Positions 22,801-35,600 of a DNA stretch of 64,000 nucleotides are shown here, piece by piece. Both the position numbers and the translations under genes were made by a program. Under the pieces are notes generated by a model that was not told the origin of the DNA, did not search any database, and was given only the letters and a program-made list of their open reading frames with translations. Origin of the DNA: Paracentrotus lividus (lineage: Eukaryota > Echinodermata > Echinoidea > Camarodonta > Echinidae); NCBI GenBank assembly GCA_940671915.1, contig CALNVZ010003433.1, forward strand, positions 12,718,539 through 12,782,538, read 5' to 3'. Numbering within the stretch: position 1 is the first letter of the stretch; each line of letters starts with the position of its first letter.

Positions 22801-25800
22801 CGTGCTAGCCTCCTCCACTGCTTTTGCTTTTCTACGTGCATACACTGGTGTTTTGTGTAAAGCTGTGGGCCTGGTAAAATATTTTCTGTTCATTCAGACT
22901 CATCTCCATTCTTTTTCATACCGGTAGGAAATTGACACTCGGTTTAGGATCACAAAGTATTTGCATCCGACTTCAACTAATTTTAGATAATAATAACAGG
23001 TATATGGAGCCATCTTAATTTATATGATCATGAGACATATCACATGTCTCAGATTTCAAAATATGGTGAAACATTATCGTAATGACAGAAAGTATTAATA
23101 GGACGACTCTGCAATATAAAATAAAACTGATAGAAGTAGTGGCAGGGCCTACACCATACGTGCCAGAAATGATGATACAACGCACAAAAACAAAAATCTT
23201 CCGGTCGCAATATGTGATAAGGACGTTTATGCAAAAAATTGGCCCCAGTGGCTGCTTGTAGGCCAGATTTTTGTAAGCTATTGGTAGCAATTCAAAACTA
23301 TATGTGGAATGAATATCAAGATAACTATAGGCTTATTGAAGATACATCAAGATAACTGATGCTATATAAAGAAAGTAGAAAGACATAGAGGTGAGAGTTT
23401 AATAAATTTCAACATGAAAATGGAAATATATGGAAGAATATTCAATCCACATACTTCACATGATTTTTAATTATAAAATATGGAGATAAATTTTAGTTAA
23501 CATATGTAAATAGATCTGTTGATCTAAAGACTAAGTTAACAACTAAATTAGCTTTATATCTTATTCATAGAAAATTGATAAGATAAAGTAAATATATGAA
23601 AATAGGTCATAAAGTAGTAATACAGTTTTATAGCCCATATACACAATCAAATTATTGATTTTGATTTACCTATAATTTGATCTGTTATGTAAGGAAGATC
23701 TCCTTTGCATAGCTTAGTGAATCAAGATGACATAAAAAAAAAAATAAAGAATATAGCTCTTAGTCATATAGTCTTAACTTAGGGATCGATTATATACGAT
23801 CACTAAAATGAATTAATAATCTCAAGATAGTAGATAATTGATTATATTTATATGACTGTTAGTGGAAAATCAAAAACCCCACTTGACAATAAGAATACAT
23901 ACCATCAAACAATCATAGATGATAGGAACAGAAACGCCCTAGGACTGTACCATAATAATCATCAAGCACAAAAATATTCAGCATTTCTTTTAATATATTA
24001 GAAAATTACTTAATAAATCAATTTGAAAATTATCTAAATTTAAATCATTATTATGCAAAATCCAATTTATATTTGTAATCAACTCACCTCAAATATTGAA
24101 AGCAGATACTACTAATATCAAGAATATATAATACCAATTATAAATAGAACTGAATAAGAATAGTCAAAAAGAGACACCAGCGCAATGATTAGAAGGATAT
24201 TAAATATATCAAATGATATAAGAATGGTGAAGAGATAGAAGACATAATTGTATGGTGTGGGTCGACCGAAGTTAGAAATAAATCGCTGTGCTATTTGAAA
24301 CAGTCAGCGCTGCATGCTTTGGTTGATCTATTAACGCCGCCAAGCTAGTGGCTAGCAGACGGCGCATCTATGTAGCATATTGGCGAATATTGACACAAGG
24401 TTACGTGTTTGGATATCTGATTGTTGCCTTCATAATATCATCACTCACTGTCTATGACAACATATAATATGTGTAATAACCTATACTGTCTCCTGTATCT
24501 TGGTGGTTTACATATATTCAATGTGAGTGTTCATTTAAATATAGGCTATTACTTGGTGAGACTCGGGTTTCCAGCCCACAACTAATCATCAGTCAGTCTA
24601 ACTCAAGTTTAAACTTTTGATTCATTCATTTATTTATTCTAAAATACAATTAAAAAATATATTTTGGGATTTTAACATTTATCATTGATGTTTGGTGACC
24701 TACAGAAAGCAGGTGTAAAAAAGGATGTCAGCTGTCCACATCCTATGAATCCCAAAATTCATGAGTTTTCTATTTGGGCTAATTTCAAATTTCAGATCTA
24801 CATGTTTTGTGTTGGTACAAAGGGGGGCTATAGTTTGAGCTATTTAGATACGAATTATAAGGCTGATAATATGGAACAATAGATTTGTATTTTGTTGATG
24901 TTTTGTATTAATTACAAAAATTGGCAATTCTTTGCCATTAAACATGTTAAAATTATTGCAATAATTTGAATAAGTTCATGTTGTTTTTATAAATGCTATT
25001 TTATGCACATTTAATTGTTTCTAAATGACAGGGTAATTTATGAAAGGAAAAGTCTAAAAGAGTGTCAGAGGTTAAATGGTATTAATTGTCTCATTTGTCG
25101 TGTTTTTGAATTGATGAGTATTTATAATTCTTAGTAACATTTTTTATAAAACATTATCTAATACATGTAAGTAGACTTAAATGATGATAATAATCAAAAA
25201 GAGACTTGGCTTGTTCACAAAGGCGTCTAAGTTAAGCCAGCTAATCTTAAAATCTATGGCTTGCAAATGGGACACTATCCGCCTGTGTTGCTATCTTCAT
25301 GCACTCGTTTATTTATTCAGGAATTGTGCTTCTGTGGTTAGGAAAACTTTTGTACCTACATGTATCATTCTATGTAGTTTTTAATAGTTAAAGTATCAAC
25401 AATTGATAAATTGATCATTTGCTTTTCGAGTTTATATCTCCATTTTGCTAGTCATAGTTAAACAACAGATTATAAGCTATTGTTTATCATAGGACACTTT
25501 GGTATACCGGCCATTATTTACAGTTGCAGACTTCGGTTAAATTTCATGTCCTCTGTCACGTCACCTAATTGAGGTTCCGCCCACACAATGTGGATGAGAT
25601 TGAACTAAAAATCTGTCTCCCATTTGTAACTTGTTTTATTGCATGAATGAGGCCAAGATATTAAAGTGAAGGGTGGATGGCATCTATCGTTTTTGATGTG
25701 CCCCAGGCACGGATTCTGTGGGAGGGGGGGGGTGGGGACACAAGACCCCAACCAAAAAATTAAGGGAAAAATTGCCTAAAATCTAAAATTTTTAACATCA

Positions 25801-26426
25801 ATTTTCTCTTCACTCTACATCAGTGAAATACATAATATTCTTCTGTGAGTCACTGATAACATAATGTACATTATAAATAGAGGGCCGTCAAAGGCGGCAG
25901 ACCTCCTAGATCTCCTAGATCCATAGATGATATCTGTATGCGCCTTACCTTTGGAAAGACCAATTTAAGAGTACTGCGCACTTGGACTTTGTTGTGGTTT
26001 GTTTGCGCTACGCCACTGAGCTATTGCCACTATAGGCCCTCACTGGATAGAACTAGACGGTCCAGAGTAAAAAAATAAGGTCACACAGAATCTGCAGGGA
26101 CTAACAATCATTCACCTAAATCTAATCGATTCTTTCTTTCACTATCCAAACAATCCTGAAAATTTTGTGTGTAAATCCGTATCACGTTCTTAGTTATCTT
26201 GTACACAACAAAAAACAAACAAACAACAAACTAACGGACCTTTACAATACCCTGGTCGATTTCATCGGTGTGGTATATGAATGATTACATTTATATGTAG
26301 GCCTAGTTTGTGGAATTGTTACTTTTGTTTTAAGATGCTTTAATGTTCAGCATTTTATGTAATTTCTGTTAGGCTGGAATTGACCAACTGTGCTTTCCTC
26401 TCCTTTCTAATTCTATCCCTATGCAG
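19900..26426. other. Region left of the first OGDH exon found, no exon recognised
   Basis: The exon carrying the OGDH start and transit peptide ('EEMY..W' segment) was looked for and not found. The stretch is AT-rich, especially 23,000-24,250. Notable bits are a GAACTGCT/GACGTCACAAAATC pair near 20,120 and 20,790 that resembles the inside of the element at 29,341, and a small hairpin AGCCCCGTTGCC/GGCGACGGGGCT at 21,251-21,279. Confidence 0.4.
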
Positions 26427-26650
26427 TCATTGGACATTTTCTTTCGGCAATGCTCAAAACGGTGCCGCGCCGGAACGGCGTTGTTCCATCACCCACAATT
26501 CTCAAGCATGTACCCTGCCACACATGCTTTCTTCTCCTTACCATCGTCACTATATGTGCCGGCGCCCTCACAGGCGGTTGCTAAGGGTCATTGGACAGGA
26601 AGGTCATTGAGGACCATCTCTCAGTGCAAACTATCATCAGGTCATATCAG
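26427..26650 (+). CDS. OGDH: OGDH exon: 'DIFFR' to 'DHLSVQ' segment, frame broken
   Basis: After the acceptor ctatgcag the sequence reads SLDIFFR, then in a second frame NAQNGAAP, then back in the first frame GTALF...SSMYPAT...VPAPSQAV, and finally in a third frame [17 protein letters not shown] before the donor gtcagt. This order matches the animal OGDH segment 'SWDIFFRN..NGAAPGTA..' through 'DHLAVQSLIRAYQ'. Three small indels are needed: one extra base near 26,443, one missing near 26,470 and one missing near 26,585-26,605. The exon end is phase 0, which fits both alternative downstream exons. The breaks are most simply assembly errors, because the gene is otherwise conserved, but a decayed exon cannot be excluded from the sequence alone. 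Confidence 0.8.
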
Positions 26651-29600
26651 GTCAGTTAGAGCTACAAGTGGCTTGAAAGAATTGCTTCTCATCTATGTTA
26701 CAGATTCTCTGTGAAATTATCTTCCTTCAGTGGCAGGTTAACCTTAATTTTCTTGAGTGTACCAACTTCGCTTGAGGATTGAGTTAAAAACTTATATTGT
26801 TAAACAAAGTTTAGCTTTGGCTGTATTGGATCTAGGACAACTATCCTCTCATCCAGAAAGCTATATGAACCATCTAACTCCTAACTACAGAGTATACCCT
26901 GTCCTATTTCTTAAGGGATGGGGTAGTCCTGTGGGAGTAATTGTCAAGTGGGGGTAGTTGTCCTCTATCGGCCTCTCTCACAACATGTAAGCATATCAGC
27001 TATACTTGCGCATGCCTTTTGAAGCTTAAGTATATTTTATGCTAACTATTTTATAGTCTTTGTACAAGTTACATTGTGTATACATTTTTTGACCTGTCCT
27101 GTCGTTCTTTTTTGTGCTAAATACTATTTGAAATGCAGCTAAACTTTTTGCCAATATGAAAACTTCATATGACACGATTATTATATTAATTTTTGTTTGA
27201 TATATATAATTCCATACTGTACTTTGGAATTGGACTTCAGTTCAAAACAAATCAAATTACAGAAGTACAATGTACATGTTCTTGTTTTGTATTCATTTGT
27301 TTTAAGTTTGTAATAAAATTTTGTAGCCCATACTAAATTTGTTTTTTTTATGTTAATGTATTTGTGTTCACTCTGTGTTTAATTTTGTTTATTTGTTTGT
27401 GTTTTGTGAATTATTGCTATGCTATTATAAATGATTACTTATTACCTTTTGAAAGTGTACTGTTAAACTAATACATACATTGTACAAGTATAATACAAAT
27501 ATTAATTAACATGCAATGTACATATCATGAAATGCTTATATATTTTCATCCTGTATTGACATTGTTTATAAGCTTTCATGATGAAGCTTCCATTCTCAAG
27601 AAGCCATATCATCTTTAACATACATTTATCTGAGGTATTTTTCTACTGGGGTTTTCAAAGAAAAACTAACCTACATGTGTCATTGTTGCTGAACTACAGT
27701 TGCATGCAGAATTATTCAACCCCCTTTCATTTTGGACATTTTGGCAAAAAAAGTAAAATTACAGCTGCAAACTCCTTCTAAATCATTATATTAGTGAACA
27801 TACATGTATAACTCATTGCAATTGAATACAAGAGAAAAGGTTGATATTTAATTCATATTCCATCCAAAAATGTGACTTTAATAACATAAAAAGCAGGTTG
27901 CAAAATTATTCTACCCCCTATAAACACACATAGATTAATACATGAATAACAACAGTTGACAGACCAATAAACATGTTTTAAGGTGATTACAAGATTTAAT
28001 TCAAATAATGCAACTTTTACATAACTTCTTAACCAACAAGAGTTTGTCTTTAGTACTTTGTGCAGGACCCCTTTGCTGCAATGACCTGCTTTAGACAGGA
28101 GGTATAGTCTGTTATAAGCTTCTGGCAGCGCTCCTTGGGAATTTTGGCCCATTCCTCACGGGCAAAGGTCTCCTGGTCAGCAAGATTCTTAGGTCTACTG
28201 TACGTGCTGCAACACCTTTCTTAAGATTCCACTAGAAAATTCTCTATATGGTCTCTATATGTAACGCTGATCCATAGAAATGAAGAGCACAAGTTTTGTC
28301 TCATCACTCCAAAGAACGGTGTCCCAGAACTTCAGTGGCTTTGTGAGGTTTGTTTAAGCCAACTGGAGATGGCTTCTCTTGTGGTTTGGCTTTAGCAGTG
28401 GTGTATGTTGAGGTGTTGTGGCGTTGAGCCCATCTCCATGCAGTCCACTAAGACATCTGTCTCTCCTTCAGCCATGTTTTCCTGTGGTTCCTTGGCTTTA
28501 AGCAGAGTTCTTCATCATCTGCCTTTATCAGGAATCTTCTCGCTTCTGACGAAAGCTTCTTCTTTCGTCCACCACCAAGTTCAATGTGTTGCTGTACTTC
28601 TGGTGTCTTTGAACTTGTGAATGATGCTTCCAACAGTGTTTCTTGGAACATTTAAGTGCTTTGATATCTTCTTGTACCCATTTCCTTTCTTGTACAAAAC
28701 TACTATCACCTCTCTAACATCTGGGACCACTCCTTAACTTTAACCATTTTGCCAGTACTGTATGGGAAACGAATATCAGGAGTATTAACACAGGGTGTGT
28801 CTTTTGGCTAAAATACATGTACTAGTTTTATGTAAAAAATGCAAAGGTAGGCTGGTAAGTATGTGTCATAGCTGAATGCACATCAAAATGTGAATGTGGC
28901 TTTTGACATGTCATTATTCATGTATTAATCCATGTGTATTTCGGGGGGGGTTGAATAATTTTGCAACCTGCTTTTTTTTTGTTGTTAAAATTGCATTTTT
29001 GGATGGATTATGAATATAATAATGACCTTTTCTCTTGTATTCCTTGCAATGAGCCATATGTTCACCAATATAATGATTTAGAAGGAGTTTGCAGCTGTAA
29101 TGTTACTTTTTTTTGCCAAAATGTCAAATGCAGGGGGGGTTGAATAATTCTGCATGGAACTGTAGAGTACAATAGGCTTACTACAATGTACATTGTTTAC
29201 ATGTATACAGCAATATAATTAATATCTGAACACTTAAATTTTGTTGGGATGAAGGCCACTTTTTTCCACAGGGCACTTTTCTTATTAAGTATGAATGTGA
29301 AACTGAATATCTAGAAAGAAAACCATCAATCTCCTATTAAATGGGAAGTTCACCCTGGAATTTTATTGGTTTTAAAAAATGCAGAAAAAGAAAAGAAAAA
29401 TATGAATGAAAGTTTGAAGAAAATCGACCAAATTTTTTTTTCCTTTTTTCATGGTTCTTGATAAAGGAATAGGTCAATTTGATAAAGGCATGTATATTAA
29501 CATATGTTTGATGATGTATCGACCACACAGGTGATATAATTAATTTTCTTCTGAAAAATGACACTTTATGTAATTTACACTACATATTAAACACATAGGA

Positions 29601-32600
29601 GAACTGCTCGCATGTGACGTCACAAAATCAAAACTTTAAATATTCATAACTTCATTATTTTGTGATCGATTTTCTCCAAACCTTCACTCATATTTTTCTT
29701 TTATTTTTCTGCATTTTTTAAAACCAAATTAAACCCAGGGTGAACTTCCCCTTTAAAAAAGCCAAATAGGGGTATGTCACTATAAGGGGTCAACCAAAGC
29801 CTGGCCTTCAATTAATTTTAGCCCTGCTTTTTGTCTTTATTAATGTTAAATACATTGTACATAGACATGAATGTATTAAAGGTTTGTATCATCCTTCTTG
29901 TTAAAACAACAGAGAATACAATTATAAATATCAATATTTCTTATTCAGGGTTACAAAAGCTTAAAAACAAAATGACATACATGTACACAAACTGTACAAA
30001 TGTACTTTTTTATGAATATGTATGTACGTATGAAGGTCACTATTTTGAACTGACAGACTCTGGCTTGAAACAGGATGTGTGTCAGTGTCACGGTTTTTCC
30101 TGCAATCCTGCATTTGGCTGCCCTTCAATTAGCCCTTAGTTTCGCAACCCCAGAAATTAGCCAGAAATGTGGATTTTAGTCACTTTACTGCTGAAGGATT
30201 GATAACCCATACATATGGCAGTGCAAATTTTTACAATTAGAGTGATGTTCACTTTACACATAAATCCTCAAATTGGCAACATTTTTTCATTGTTAAATTG
30301 TTTTGTCAAAATGAAATAGATTTATTGAATCACCAGTTGGAATTAAAGCTTGTTACTTTGTTTAGATTTCTCTTCTTGTTGCTAATTTTGAGACGTTAGT
30401 GATTATTACCGGTACTTTAAATGCAAAAAAATGTTCTGGTCATGAGATTGAATTGTGGAAGAAACTGTCTTCAAGTGATATGTTGTTAATAATTCACCTA
30501 AGGAATGTTGTGTGCTGTGAGGCAACAAAATGATAAGAAATTAACCTAATTCTGCAGAGAGTAATGCACTGTACACAAAAATGCATGCCTGGTACTACAT
30601 ACAAATGTTTTGCTCGGCCCTGTACAGTCTGTGTCAAAAAAAAATGGTACAGTCGGGGAAAAAATAAATTAGGTATGAAATCTTTTCAATTGTTATGTAT
30701 AAATGGTATCAGATTAAAGCCAATATATTTTTCTTGCTGATACAATTTATTTCAAATAATTTGCTTTTGTAGAACAAAAGTTATGCTAATTTTTGTGTGA
30801 AGACAAGAGATTTAACTCTGCACAAACCTATTGTTCTTTTGGTCAATTTCGGCGGCTTATGTTCGAAACCTACACAAAGGCATGCAAAGGCGTGCGCAAA
30901 ATGGATTTTTAATGATTGTAGAAAAGTAGTCATATCTCAAGATCTACTGCACCAAATCAGATGAAAAGAAATTGCAGAAGAAAGCTCATTTTCCCTGCTT
31001 TATGAAAATATCAAGCATTTCCAAGTGGTTACTAATCTTCATACAATAAAAAAATGTTTCCCAACTGTACCATTTTATTTGGCACAGACTGTATTTGTTA
31101 CATCTTGACTACATGTATGAGGGCATTTGAAGAGCAATCTTTTTCATTGGACCTTTCTGCTACAATATTCTACCTAAATACCTTGAAGAAATTGTAAGCT
31201 CACAATAATTCTAATAATAAATCATTACACTACATGTTGATTCTCCATGAACAATATGATGTGCAATTTAAAATTTGTTTGTTGTTTTCCTCTTTCTGCA
31301 CAGCATTCTACATTTATGGAATAAAATGGTGTTGAAAATACCTTTTGTCAAAGAGATGTTTACATGTACATGTAGGCCTACAGTAGTACATGGCAACCAA
31401 GGAGTTAATTTGCTATTGGCACACATTTCACAATCGATCAAGTGGAAAGAATTTTTTCCACTATTGTACCTGAATGATCTTTTTTCTTTCAATTCACACT
31501 AATCCTGGTATTTCTCTCTTTGGAAAGATGCCAAGTCCAACAATAGCTTGCCGCCACCTCCACACACACCCCTGCTACGCCCCTTATTGTAGTCTTGCTT
31601 CAATGATAATTTATTTTATTGGGAAAGATTAAGCAAAATTATTGCAAGCTTTTGAATTATTTCATTCTATTCAGGAAGATACATGTAATTATCTATATAG
31701 GGAAAAGGTCTACAATGTACTTGTAGAGTCAAGGATTGCTCTTCACTTGCCTTACAAAACAACAGCTGAAATGTAAGGGCCCAAAGAGCTGTATACATTA
31801 CATGTAAACATGTATATTTCTGTTTGCATTACATGGGACTCTCAGCAGAATTTATTTAATTCATTCATTCATAATCTTAATAATTCTTACACGTATGTAA
31901 ACCTTATTAACTTACACGTACTACATTGTAAATGCTCATGTAAAGTGAAATCAACCTTTAATCACAGAAACTCTGAAACAGATTCTTCCACAATTCAATA
32001 TCTCAACCACAACATGAATCAACTTTGCAAAATGACTGCTCCAAGTATAATTTGAATTATTTGATAGGCAATATTCTTATAACATTCTTATAAGATTTTA
32101 CATTGTATCTGCTCCCCCTGAATGTCATTGAATGTGTTCTTAGCTTTGTGGCTTACTGATAGTGTACATTTAGTATTCAACCTGATCCAGGCTTACTTGC
32201 TTTTTGCACTTTTTTTTTTTTTTTTTTTGTTGTGTTGGGGGGGGGGGAAACGAAGCAGAAAGTAGTTACTATTAATGAGCTTACATACATATACAGCTGT
32301 GCTCAGAAGTATTCTACCCCTACCATTTTGGATTTTTTTTTTTTTTTTTTCCTTTCGTATCTTTCAGCAAATTCCATTTATTCCATAACTAATGATACAA
32401 AAAGGTTATAATAGACTTTGACAAAATAATACAACATACACATTTCAGACAAATTTATTTTTTTAATTTATACTTTATTTCACATTAAAAAAAAGAAGAT
32501 ATGTTCATAAGTAAAAATTCATACCCCTATGTATAACACATAAAATAACTGTAATTATCGTTCGCATAGCTTTTACTTGCGATTACGATTTGGAGACGTC

Positions 32601-35600
32601 TTTTGTAGTTGACGACCAAGTTCCTGCATGTGCTCACTGGGATTCTGGCCACCTCCTCCTTCAACATCGTCTCCAGGTCCTTCCGGATGGATGGTCTTCT
32701 GGCACTTATCTTCATCTTCAGTTCTCTCCACGGGTTCTCTATGGGGTTGATATGGGCTTTGGCTTGGTCATTCCAAAACGCTGATTGCAGTGTCTACGAA
32801 CCATTTCTTGACTTTTTTTGGAACCAACATGGCTTAGAATTGTGGCATAACATGTCACAACAATTCAAGTAACACCTGGAAACACAATATGAGTGGCAAA
32901 ATACTTTTACCAGGAACCAACACTTACCTTAGTGCTTCAGGAGGGTAGGGGTATGGATACTATGAACAGGTCTAAAAACAGAACTATTGCCACAAATTAC
33001 CTAATATTCACCTGTCCACATCAAATATACCCTGGAATGTTGCATAAAAATTATTTCTACTTGAATATAGGTGAAATTTAATCATCCAAGCCTACTTGGA
33101 GTGAAAAATTTGAAAATTGTTGTTTTTTTCCTTTGGGTATGAATACTTCTGAGCACAACAGGTACATCCATGATACACAACTATAAAGTTACAAACTAAT
33201 TCCAGGAATGTTTGTAATTCAATAACTTCATTGCAGTTTCTGGTAATTTTTTCTGGAATGATATTTGTCATTTTTTCCTTTAAGTACTGTGCCCTTTTCA
33301 AGTTCAAAATTTAGTCATACACCAAAATAAGGTTACATGTACAAACTTTTATGAGGTCATACAAATATTATTTTTATCATCTAGCGGCCAACCTTCCCGA
33401 ATGACATTGATGTTGTCATACACAGGAAACAGATAAGGAATTTAAGTTTGGTCATGAAATCTACATGTAATGTACATGTACATGTACATGTAAGCTAGGC
33501 CTTTCCATTTATTACCCTGTTTTTGCACTCACTACATACATGTAGGCCTACAGATAAATACCCCCTCCCCTGGCCCCAATACAACAATTGAATCAGATAA
33601 ACTGAAAACATAGAAAGATTTAATGATAAAATGTTACATTGTATACACATGATATAAGAAATGAGTGCAACTGTGTTTGGATACAAAATACATTTGGTAC
33701 AATGTACGAACATACATTTTGTATGATGAACCATAAACTCAATGTTCCTGCCATAAAATACTTCAAAAACTTTAATTGAACATTAAATGTCGTACATGTA
33801 GGCATATAAAACTGAACTACATGTACCTGTACATGCTCTTTAGACAAATAACAAGCATTTCTATAAAAATACAAAATGTAGAACAACATTTTGCCCTTCA
33901 CATTGCGCACCGTGCTTGTGGTATTTACATTGAGAGTGAATGGACTTCAGAGCAATAATAATAACACAAGAGACGACCAACTATGATGTAGAAGTATTCA
34001 TGTACAAGTACACATTTCAAAGCGTTTGTCACTTTGTCATTGACAAAACCTCAATGTCAGTCAGGTAGGCTGGCTGGCAATAGAATAATTCACAACTGCT
34101 AAAGAACTTTGTCCCAAGATAAGGCACGATGATTGCTAAGTAAATTTACATTGAGAGATTTAGAATTAATTTCAATTGGATTTATATTGCATGAGTTTGC
34201 AGTGGTGCCTCAATGTACTGTGTATTTACAGTTTGTGAACCTCATGTACAGAAAAATATACTGAAATTCATGAAAATATACAAACTACAGTCTGTGTCAA
34301 ATAAAATGGTACAAGTGGAAAACATTTTTTTATATTATGAAGATTAATCACAACCTAGTATTGTTTGGTATTTTCATAAAGCAGGAAAATCAGACTTTCT
34401 TCTGCAATTTCTTCCATCACATTTGGTGCTGTAATTTTTGAGATATGACTAGTTTTCTACAATCAAGACAAATCCATTTTTCGCACGCCATCCCATGCCT
34501 TTTTGTGGTTTCGCATAATGGCCATGAATTCAGCGCTCCAGAACAATAGAAGTGCGTAATTTCGATTGATTTTTTTTTCTTTTTTTTTTTCTCTCGTTGC
34601 ACAAAGTAACTTTTGTTTTACAAAAGCAAATAATACAGAACAAAGCGCATCAGCAAGGAAAATCTATTGACTTTAATTTGGTACCACATACACACATTTT
34701 TTGCATATATTTCACACCTAAATTATTTTTCCCCGACTGTACCATTTTTTTTTACACGGTATGTTTGTACAAATTAAAAAGATGCTAAACCTGTACAATG
34801 TATGACATGACTCATGTTACAATGTACATAGATGTGTCTTTGCTGTATAAACCCCTATTGTTGCTCCCAATAACTGGAATTCACAAAGGAGATTTATTGC
34901 CTACAGTTGTATATTTCAAGCATTATAGTCTAAATTAAATTTTGCATCTAATGCATTGCTGAGAGCCTTATAAAGCCAAGCACGTGAAACAGTGAACAGT
35001 GCACAAGCTTTTAATTGCATCCAACAAATATTGACGTCAGTTCATGTGTACATGGTCATGAAACTGTACATTTGTACATGTTTGCTTCATGTTGATAAAT
35101 CTCCTTTCTGAATATCTGGCTATGTGTTTGTCCATGTAATTGAATATCATTTAAACTTCTTTGTTTTGGTGATTTGGAAATACTAAAGCCACTGGTATTA
35201 AAAAGTGTGAAAGAACATCTTGCTAAACATTCCCTAGCATGGTACCTACCCTGTTTGTAAAAGTTGTGTGTGTTTGTAATTGTCTGTCATATGCTATTGC
35301 TGTTTTAACCGCTGTACAACTTCAAGACAGAATATATAATTGTGCATTTCCTTTTGGAAGTTGGCCCCTTTGAGCCTTGACCAACTCCGTCTCTGGGAAA
35401 CAGAAGGACGCTGATGCTATGTCATGGACTTTTACAATCCTCTCGCTCTTGAAGTATCATGTTGTTTTGTACACTTTAATCTATGAAGATGTCTAGCAGT
35501 GAATAAAGATACTTGTGGGCTCTTGGACCATTGGCACCAGAAATTACCATGGAAATTTATTTAAGTCTGTTTACATTGTATTTTGCTCTTCAGGCTCTTA

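Noticed and set aside
22596..22841. 81-residue minus-strand frame with basic and Trp residues
   Set aside because: No recognised motif, no splice context, and length within the chance range.
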